DNA of 64,000 bases from Doryteuthis pealeii (lineage: Eukaryota; Mollusca; Cephalopoda; Myopsida; Loliginidae), in contig CM042141.1 in assembly GCA_023376005.1 (NCBI GenBank), positions 99,858,712-99,922,711 of the forward strand, in the 5' to 3' direction. The notes under the pieces are model-generated. The model was not told where the DNA came from. It did no database searches and saw only the letters and a list, made by a program, of their open reading frames with translations. The translations under genes were made by a program, and so were the position numbers. Below are positions 25,133 through 36,055 of the stretch, piece after piece (position 1 is the first letter of the stretch; each line of letters begins with the position of its first letter).

Positions 25133-28100
25133 AGATACTTAAGTGCCTCTGTAATGTGATTTGACCCTTGACATCTAGAACTAATATTTTACAAAGGGTT
25201 TTGGGACATAAACAATGCATTATTTGTTTGAAACCAGATATCTATAAGTATTCATTAGAGACCTTGTAAATATACAGGTTAATAGTAGGGCAGACTGGGT
25301 TCTTCAGTCTTGGTATCGTAAACAGTCTAGGAGAAGGGAAACCCAGAATTCAAACCAGCTGTACTCAAGAATATTGAAACCAGATATCTATCATCAAAGG
25401 CCTTGTAAATATATTGAAATATCTGGGTAAATAGTTGGACCGACCAGGTTCTTTAGTCTTGGTATGGCAACCAATCTTGGAGAAGGAAAACACTGAATTC
25501 AAATTAATTGTACTAAAAATATTAACCTTGTGTCACATCCTGCACATAGTGAAGAGGTTGGGTAAATACAAACTGAAATTTTTTTCATAGTTATTTTAAT
25601 TGCAACAATAAACAATATCGAGTTTGTAAATAAAATAGTCATAAATAGTAAATAGTCGGCAGAGGGGCTATATTGTTGGTATTAGCCAGACAGTGAGGGA
25701 GTCTATCCGCTTTTCACTAGCACTAGACCAGAGAGATTGTTTTTGCATATGAGGTGGAGTGCCACACCTACCATCAGCTCCTCACTTTACCGTACAAATC
25801 CAAGCTGTGCTACTCATATGCTGAGTTGGCGAGGGCTAGTATTGAACTTGGAACCTTGTGATTCCTAAGAGGATGCTCTACAGACTGAGTATATGTTTAT
25901 TTTGTAATAGTTTATTTTATTACAAAAAAATTGGGCGGAGAGCTTGGATAAATATATACATTTATACTACCAAGGAAAAATGCATGACCTGACTGGAAAA
26001 TATCTAGCATCAGGGTGTGCAGTGTCAAAATGACTGGCAATGGGACTGCGCTAAGTGATATAAGCAGTTGTGACTAGAAATTCAAAGTGAGTCTGCCAAT
26101 TCCTTTCTCAAAATTGATAAGTATTACATTTTATACTTTCACCGGAAATATACAAAAAAGGAAAATACAAAAATGTACTGTTTAACAATATTAAAACAAT
26201 GAAAAAAAAAAAAAAAAAAGTTACCAAATTTATCTCCGATCGACATTTCCAGAGTGACCCCAGAGCTCTCATTGCCGCTTTTTCAAAGATCGGGTCTCCT
26301 GTTAATCTGCTAAGGGTTCCAAACTCCACAATAAATGTCCCTACCCCAGCTGTGCAGGTGATTGGCGTCTCTCCACTAGGGACTCCATGCCGTAGATTTA
26401 TAGTACCATACGGCATTCCTGTTGGTGTGTCAAAAGCTGAAAAAAGAAAGAAGATAAATGGTTGATTGGTTGGATTTTACGGCATGACAACCTTGTTGGG
26501 TTATTTTATGCTGAAGACATTTTGTTTCATTCATTCTTGTCGGGTATTCAATTTTTTTTCAAACTCAATTTTTTTTAAACACATTTTTTCAAACTCATTT
26601 TTTATCTATCTAACCCATAGATGGGAATGTGATGAAAGTTTGAGCCTGATCGCACCATTTTGCTTGCTTCTTTACAGTGTAAACATGACCACTCCAATAG
26701 CAGTATGCATCAAGGAAGTCATCCAATTTCTCTGGTCAGAAGGAGTGTCAGGGGCTGAAATTCATCATAGGCTTTTAGCACAATATGGAGACAGTGCACT
26801 AATGGGTAGAAGTATAAGAGTGGATAAAGAAGTTTAAAAGTGTCCGGACAAACATGATGTATGAAGAGGGAGCAGGAAGCCCGTCACCCTCCACCACTGA
26901 TGAAAAAATTCAGCAAGCTTGAGAGATGATAATGGCGAACTGGCAAGTTATCATCAATGAGGTAACTTGTTCTTTGCAGATTAGTCATGGTTCTGCCTAT
27001 CAAATCATCCACAATGGACTGGGCTTCCATAGAACAAGAGTTGGTCAAATTTGATTCCATTTCAAGAAATGTTTAAAATTTGATTCCATTTTGAGAAATG
27101 TTTAAAATTTGATTCCATTTTGAGAAATGTTTAAATTTGATTTCATTTGAGAAATGTTTAAAATTTGATTTCATTCCAAAAAAATGTTCAAAATTTGATT
27201 TCATTTAAAAAAATGTTCAAAATTTGAATCCATTTTTTAAAAAAATGTTCAAAATTTGAATCCATTTTTTTAAAAAATGTTCAAAATTTGATTCCCTTTC
27301 AAGAAATGCTCAAAATTTGGTTCCATTTCAAAAAATGTTTTACGATGGACATTCAAAAATTATCCAATGTTTGAATCTCCCTTGTAGAACATGTCGGTGC
27401 CATGAAACAATCTGTATTTTGAAGCTCCTCGTCAGATCCCAATGTAACACTAATCGATTTGTAAAAACTTGGATGAAAATTTTTGTCTAAAAACAAAAAA
27501 AAAAAAATGAAAAAAATCTTACCAGGTAGCAACCTCCGTGCCATATTTTCAGCCAAATCAAGAAGAGGGCCAGAACATGGCCAGCCAGGGTCCGTGTCCA
27601 TACCAGCTTTTTTGGAGAGAAGGTGGGCAGACAGCAGGCCAGCCACAACTGAAAGATTTTGGAAACATTAATAATTAAGTAATAATTTTGTAAACATTAA
27701 TTAATTAATTATATGAAAATAAAAATACTGTATATACTCGCATATCATACAACTTTCTGAGACCTAAATTGGGCCTTTTTTATCCTTTTTATATATATAT
27801 GCTAGAAGGTGGTGGCTGCAGTTTTGGGCTCTTGGGTATGACGTTAAACTGCATGTAATGGTGAAATTCCAATTTTGGAGCTCTGAAGAGTGTCGAGTAC
27901 CCCTTTATCACCATTACTCACAGGTCCACCCTGAGCCAGAGTGGTAGTACCTGTTAGGGTCCTATCTATGGGGTAAATAGAAGAAAATGAGTTAACAAAA
28001 ATGTATTTTTTTTAAAATTCAGTTTAAAAAAAGAATTTTCGGTGACGTATGCGGTGTTACTTGAAAGAATGTATCGGCGCCTAAAGAGGGGGGGGGCTTT

Positions 28101-31100
28101 TTTGTCTTAATTCTTGTTTATTTATTTTTCCATTCAGTACTCTATGAGGAAGTTCGTCCCGGTCCCCTGCCTCCAAATTTGCTGTTCGGTGACGTATCAA
28201 ATACCAACCCCAACTATAACCGCTAGAGCGGTGTTACTTGAAAGAAAACAACCAACTCAAATAACAACCCCAACTATCTATCTATCTATCTATCTATATC
28301 GTTGTGTTTACCTATCTATCTATCTATATCGTTGTGTTTACCTATCTATCTATCTATATCGTTGTGTTTATCTATCTATCTATCTATATCGTTGCGTTTT
28401 GTTTACCTTCCTATCTATCTATCTATATCGTTTTGTTTATCAATCTATCTATTTACTGTCGAAAATATCTATCTATCTCAGTCTGTTCAAAACTATCTAA
28501 CAAGAAATATGACAAATTTCTAGGACAAATTACGATAATAAGAATTACGACAAAAAAAGAAAAATTAGAATTGCGACTTTAATGTTTTTTTCTTTCGAAT
28601 GGAAAAATAAATAAACAAGATTAAGACAAAAAAGTCCCCCCCCCCTCAAATAGGCGCCGATACGATAGTTGCTTTCAAGTAACACCGCTCTAGCGGTAAT
28701 AGTTGGGGTTGGTATTTGATACGTCACCGAACAGCAAATTTGGAGGCAGGGAACGAACTTCCTCATAGAGTACCGAATTTTCAATACCCATCAAGAATGA
28801 GTAAAACATTTTTTTTTTCAGCATAAAATAACCCAACAAAGGTTGACATGCCATAAAATCCAACCAACCTAAATTGGGACCTTTTTGCAGCTGGAAATTT
28901 TAGGCATACCAGTTAGCCTAGGCCTACCCTTGGCCAATTATTTACACACGCAAAGTTTGGATCTTGCGTATGGTTCAACCACCCTATAATTAAGCTAAAG
29001 TTTAGGTCTCAGAAACTTACATGGTGTGACACAGCAGGTCATTTATTAAACAGAGTTTAACTGGTTTAAATTCAGAGTTTTCCTTCTCCTAGACTGGTCA
29101 CCACTTAGCCTGACTATTTATCCATAGCTGGAGGGAGAATAGTTGGATGTATGCCATTCCCAATGGTATTAGTGCTATAAAGATAATTTATCTCAGTTGG
29201 TAGAGCATTCACCTAGGAATCGCCAGGTTCAATACTCGTCTTTGCCAACTGTGTGCATGAGTAGCACAGCTTGCTTAATCTGATCTGTGTGGTAAAATGG
29301 GGAGCTGATGGTAGGTTTAGTGCTTCACTTCAGAAAAAAAAAACAAAATGAAAAACAAAACAATCTCCTTGATCTAGCGCTAGCAAAAAGGAGAGAGAAA
29401 CTTCCTTGCTGATACAGACAATAGGCCACACTAACAATGTTACTATTAAGGCTATGTCAAATGTAAACAGGATTTGAACTCAGGTCAGTGTATATTTCCT
29501 TTGACAGTAAATCACATTATATGCTTTTAAGAAATTATATATATATATATATATAATATATATATATATTGGGAGAATATGTGCTTAATTGAAGTTGTAC
29601 CTAATTTTGTAAATGAATTGATTAATAATTAATGAATTAGGCGGGCATACCTATTCAAATGTAAGGCTAAACAAATCGAGAAAAATCAATCTCTGTATGT
29701 ACATTTCGGCCTATTAGGCATCATCAGTAGAGCTATAGACAGGAAGACCGCTTTGTGTGTGATCCGAACCCTGACTGTCAAGCTGACAGGCGGGGACTCT
29801 AACCATTACACCAGCTGGCCCTTCCCAGATTTTTCGTTTTGTTTAGAAGTAGGTTGTATTCCACTTATGGTGATTTACTACACGACAGTATGAGAAGTAA
29901 ACAAACAAACAATGTTGATGAGGCCTAATAGGCCGAAATGTACATACAGAGACTGATTTTTCTTGATTTGTTTAGCCTTACATTCGAATATGTATGCCCG
30001 CCTAATTCATTAATTAATTCATTTTCAAAATTAGGTACAATCAAGCACATATTCTCCCAAAAATTGTTGGCTAAATAAAGCCATATCAAAACACATTGTT
30101 TGTTTGTTTACTTCTCATATCTATATATATATAATGTAATGTATATATGGTAAATAATTTTTTTTGTGATTTTCTTTAAAAAAAAATGCTTACCTCGAAT
30201 ATTTGTCTCAAACACAGATGCGTTGATGTCAATATCAAAGTCTGCACTGTCTAAAATCATTTTGGCAACACGTCGAAATTCAGTGTAGTTACCAACGACA
30301 GCCAACATGTCCAACGAGTCAATAAGGGTCAAAGAAAACCTAGGAAAAGAAAAATCGGGGGAAAAGAAAAAATACAATGAAAAATTTGAGAATAAATATA
30401 TATTTACCAGCCCCTCTGCACGAGCAGGATGTGACACAAGGTCAATTTCTTAAGCAGAGTTTGAATTCAGAGTTTTCCTTCTCCTAGACCGGTTGCCTAA
30501 CCAAGGTTAAAGAGCCCAGTCTGCCCTACTATTTACCCATAGCTGGGGGGGGAGTGTAGAATTCATACCTTTCCCAAGGGTATTAACGCTAAGTGAAATG
30601 CAATTAGCACGTCCAGGATTTGAACTCGGGGCGACGAGTCCATTTCCCATGACTTTAACCATTACACCATGTGCTTCCTAATTTCGAGAATAAATAATTA
30701 TTGATTTTATTCTAAGTGAAACGTGTTTTCTCATCTCTTTGTGTCATATAGAAAATGCCAAGAGGAAGACGTAATATTGGTTCAGCTGTGCATTGGCCAT
30801 ACAAGACTTACGCCAAGGTAGGTATTTACCCAACCCATTCGCTACGGGTAGGATGTGACACAAGGTCACAAGTATGAGGCATCCAGCGAGGATTTGATAA
30901 TAATAATAATGAAATTTATTGTGTACAGTGCTCAGGTGCACCACAACTCATCAAAGTCTCATGTCAAGTACATAGAATAATGTATTAGTGTCAGGAACAT
31001 GAACAGTTTACAGTAGTAATATGCATGTATGTGCACGCGTGTGAATATGTATGTGGAGAGTGGTATCAGGTATAGTGTCGGTGGACTACAGGAAGCATGG

Positions 31101-34100
31101 AGGCTTCGAAAGATTCTGTGCTTCGGCAGCCTACTGACTATTCAATAGTAATGGATCTGCAAGTCTAGCTTGATAAGCATTACACTATGATGGGATACCT
31201 TACCTTTCTTAAAGGTATTAGCACTATGTGAAATGCAAACAGCCTCATCCAGAATTCGGTAGCCGAGTCCACTTCCTAGGATGATAACCATCAAACAGCA
31301 TGTGCCTCCTTTTATTATGGTCAGTTTTTAATCAAAGAGAAAATATTGTTGCATACTCATTTTATATTAGACGTATCAAGATGTGTTACATAATTTGATA
31401 AGCAGCTTATGATTTATGTACATACCTGTAGTTAGAATATTTGAATAAAGTTTGTTAGATTTAAAATTGGAGGTAGGAAATTTCCATAGCCGTTGGGGTT
31501 ATGATTGGCATAATGATGACCCCAACTGACCTTCCGGTAGATGTGATTAGGTGTGAGATAGTTTTAGCTTCAGATGCAGTGCAGATTTCAGAGCGAGTGG
31601 ACTCAAAGTCACTCGCTCCTAGGATCGGCATCTCCCTCGTGGTGGAATCAATATGGGTTGGGTTGTTAAATAAAAGTTTTATCAGAAAACAACAAGTCTT
31701 ATTAATTGATTAATTCAAACAAGAAATGACTAGCCCAACACGGAAAAGGAGAAGAACCAACCCTTAACAGAAAGCCCTGAAGAGAAGTCAACCTAAAGAA
31801 GATGGCAGCCGAGTTAGAAGCAGTATGCAGATATTAACAAGTAAGAACCATCATCTCATATCATCTCCATGTCTCCTACTCTACTGTCAGTCTGTCTCTC
31901 TCCATTATATACCTAATGTTGAATGAATATATAACAGATGTATCTTGTATAGTATACCCATAAATGTCTACTTATATACTTATCTTGTATACTTAGCTTC
32001 TGTTTCTTCTTCTTAGTTGGTTCTGGTATTAAGCTGCTGGTTCTAATATTCTGTATCTTCTATCTGTTATCTGGATCTGGGATTGGTTGCTAGTTTCCTT
32101 GCTGGTTCTAAGCTAGATCTATTTATCTCTGGGTGGCTGTTCTTCTGGTCTAGGTTTTCTTGGAATTCTTGTCTTGATCTTGTGAAGTCTTCTGTGTCTT
32201 GGTCCGTTGTTTGTTTTTGATTAATAAACACAAGACTTCCTTTTTTATAGATGCCTTTTATTTTGATATTAAACCCAAGACAAAATACACATGAGAAAAT
32301 GGCTATTTGGACAAGAGACACCATCATACATCTCACTCATCCAGTCACCCAGCCAAATTTGATTTCTCAAAACTAACTTTCTCGTGTTGACTCATCCAAT
32401 CAGAGACGAGGTTATATACAGGATTAAATCATGTCAATCAAATTCCCTGTATTTTTCCATAAAACTGTTAGTTTGATTTAACTACACTACCGTACACAAT
32501 TGATAGGTAACCTATCAATTATGAAACAATATCATATAATCATGTAACTTATAATTGATAAGAAAAAAAGTAAAACTTACTTTCCCCAGGTATCATGACC
32601 ATCACACGTAAGAGGCCGCAATTCATCAAGGGGGTAAGCATATTTCATATAACTCTCATATGCATGGTTGAACATGTCTACAACTCGCTTCCTGCAATAG
32701 ATAAACAGCATTTAAAATTGGGATAATTTTATATTATATATCAATACACAAAAAGTTTTAAACAAAAAAAAAATTCTTATTAGTTTTTAAGAACAGACTA
32801 TTGTTCTTACATTTTTTGGAAATATGCAAAATCTTTTTCACTATCTTCAGGGGGTTCATACCTTTCACAAGGGTATTACTGTATATACTTGTGGATAGTT
32901 TCTAATCAGGGGGAGGGCAAGTCCTTTAAATATACCTCAATCTCACCACATCCGTGCTCCTCACTCATAATTGTCCATGCAGCACGTGCGACACTCATCA
33001 GCACTGCAAGTACGCGTCAATCCGTACGGCGTGACCACCTACATCCGGGTCACTCTGCTATTTCCTATTTCACTGCTCGTCCACAGCGCTCACATTCTGA
33101 AGGACGCGGGTTCGACTCTAGGTCAGTCCTGCACGCCAGGCAAAGTCTAGCCCGCTTCATTCGAGAATACGGCAAGTCTTCACGCCCGCCACTCTCTGTC
33201 ACACCGTGTTGCACGAGGTAGGTCTCCTCTCTCACTACAGTATTACTGTATATACTTGTGGATAGTTTACACCCCTAATTTGTAGTTGTCAAAGTTGGTA
33301 TTTGCGGTTGACCTGAAGATAGGTTGCATTATAATCTGGCTAGTTACACAACCTATTCTAACATAAAACTTATCAAATATTCACCGTTGTTTTCAAGACT
33401 TTGCTTACAATATTAGATCTAGACTATTTTACCATAGACTGTTATGCATAAAGCAAACCTATAGAAATAAGAGTTGTGTTTCTTAGTACTATAATCATAA
33501 ATGAGCCTGGGTAAAAATGTGTAACTGTCAGCAGTATTAGGTCAGTTTAAAGCTATGAGTCAGTAGGAATCTTTGATATATATATTTTGTGTATACAAAA
33601 GGCTTCAACAGCTTTCAAATTCATATTATGCACATTTCATGTCATTGCAATCACTGATCATTGCAACTTAATGAATAAATAAAAATTAAAGTAATTCTGT
33701 TTTACATTTATGTCGAATGGATAGGTCTCACCACTGATGTTGGCGGAATTTTTGGTTAAAAAAATGTGATCTATCCGTGAGTATATATAGTAGTCTGAAA
33801 GTGAATGTAATATATATAGTAGTCTGAAAGTGAATGTAATAGCGTGATTGGAGTTTAAACTCATTTACAATGATATTACAATCCAGCATGTTGTTAACTA
33901 TTCCATGAGGACTCCTCCTCCTCCTCCTCCTCCTCCTCCCATTTACTTATGAATATCCAGCATAGAGCTGATACGAATTAAATTTATTAATAATGGTATT
34001 TCATTATTTTTCGAACTGCTGTCCTCATCTTTATTGTGGTAGTTATTAACACAATGTTTCGGACACTGTATCCTCCGGGCTTCCTTAGATGTGTCCTATG

Positions 34101-36014
34101 TATCCGAGTATGGTAATGAGATAACCTGAGAAATCATTTTTTAACAGTTTGACAGTTGATCAAACAGGTGTCAAAGAACTTTTTAAGATCTATTCAAAAG
34201 ATGAAGTCATTGTTTTTTGCACCTAAGGAAGGCCGGAGGATACAGCAGCTGAAATATTGTGTTAATAACTACTACAATAAAGATGAGGACAACAGTCCAA
34301 AAAATCAGAATTATTCACATCAAGCCTCATTTAAAAAATACAGACAAAGAAGATGGTATTTTTGTTTGTACAAACAATTAACAAGACAAAACTTACACTA
34401 AATAGAGGAGGGTCAAATGCGGTATAGCCGACACAGTAAAGTCAGTCTGAATATTATTCAGCTTGTTAATCCACTTTAATCATAGGCTATTTTATGGCTA
34501 TGAGCCAGTCCATCTAGGAGAGTGCTGGAGGGGGTGCTAGCTACTCTACAACACTAACCAAAGTTAAAGAACCCAGTCTGCCATACTATTTCCCCTTACC
34601 TGCTTTTCGGGCCCTGTGTCCAGTGGCTTTGGCTTCTGGACTGGTAAGATATATAATAATCAGCATGAATCCCAGGGGGCCAACCTCCCAGGCCATACCT
34701 ACCCCCTTGTCTAAAAGGGGAAGGGCTGGGTTTATTGCCTAGTTCCTGAAGGGATTCCCACTGGTCACTGCATGAGCTTTGGTTTGTGCATGGCTCCCCA
34801 TGTTAATAGGAGTTTATGTTCATCTGATCTTGTGAGAGGTCCAGAAAATATCTACTATTTACCCATAGCTGGGATGGGGAAAACAGATGGATTCATACCT
34901 TTTCCAAGGGGATTAGTGTGAAGTGAAATGTAAACAGCCTTGCGCAGGATTTGAACTCATGTCACCAATTCTATTTCCTTCAGTGATGATAATTGCAGTA
35001 AGTGCTCTACCTCTACTAAAGATTAATTTCTGCTGTTTAAAATATTTTTCTTATCTGGAAATCTAATTATTGCTAACTTTTCTTGTAAGCACAAAAAACA
35101 TTTAGGGCTCTACATATATTTGATTTTTTTAAAGATCTCCCATTTAAGGATTAGTGTTATATTTACCTATATATATATATATACATATATGTATTTTGGA
35201 AAAGGTGACTTACCGGTGAATATGGTCACAATGGTTAGTTGATGCAAAATTCAGAAAGGTAAGACAGCGAATACAGATACAAGTGATAACCTACTTGAGT
35301 TTCACCATAAGGATCTTCAGGGTTAAATCCACTGGATTAATCAAAATATTGATTAATTGCAGTCGATTACACGTGTGTGTCTTTCACGATAAACGGTTCA
35401 TTATATATATATAACGAACCGTTTATCGTGAAAGACACACACGTGTAATCGACTGCAATTAATCAATATCTTGATTAATCCAGTGGATTTGACCCTGAAG
35501 ATCCTTATGGCGAAACTCGAGTAGGTTATCACTTGTACCTGTATTACAATATATTTATATATATATATATATATGTATGTGTGTATGTGTAAAGGTAAAA
35601 GTATCCAATTGACTGATATGTTGGGGATGATTCTATTTGGGATTGTCAATATCCTCTGTACATCCACAATGCATGCCCACACTGATGCACACCTATAGAT
35701 TTATATAAGGATTGTTTCAAATCCCTAAGAGAGCTCAGTGTAAGATAATTAATAAATTAATTATATACAGAGCAATATTTACACTTTCAATAAGAGAACC
35801 ATCATTTGGATATTATAAATTTATTTCAACCAGTAACTCAATAAATGAGCCCAGTTTCATCTGGCAGCCAATTACATTATAACAAATACATAATATATAT
35901 ATATATATATATATATAGGTATTTGCCTCATACCCCACATGTATGGGCTGGGCACAAGGCCTCGTTTTAACGTGGGCCCACCCACAAGCCGAAGCTCATG
36001 GGTGGGAATATATA

Positions 36015-36055
<41 letters not shown>

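Noticed and set aside
27050..27345. CRISPR-like array
   Set aside because: The units are tandem with no unique spacers, in an intron of an animal gene.
28114..28582. 128- and 92-codon open frames rich in Tyr, Leu, Ser and Ile
   Set aside because: Translations of the CTAT microsatellite core of the foldback element in different frames.
32889..33221. 110-codon open frame in the GC-rich insert
   Set aside because: No domain or repeat match and no splice or start context; explained by low stop frequency in GC-rich sequence.
33398..33600. Additional EDEM2 exons in intron 1
   Set aside because: Exons 1 and 2 join in phase and give the expected N-terminus; no extra conserved coding block was seen.
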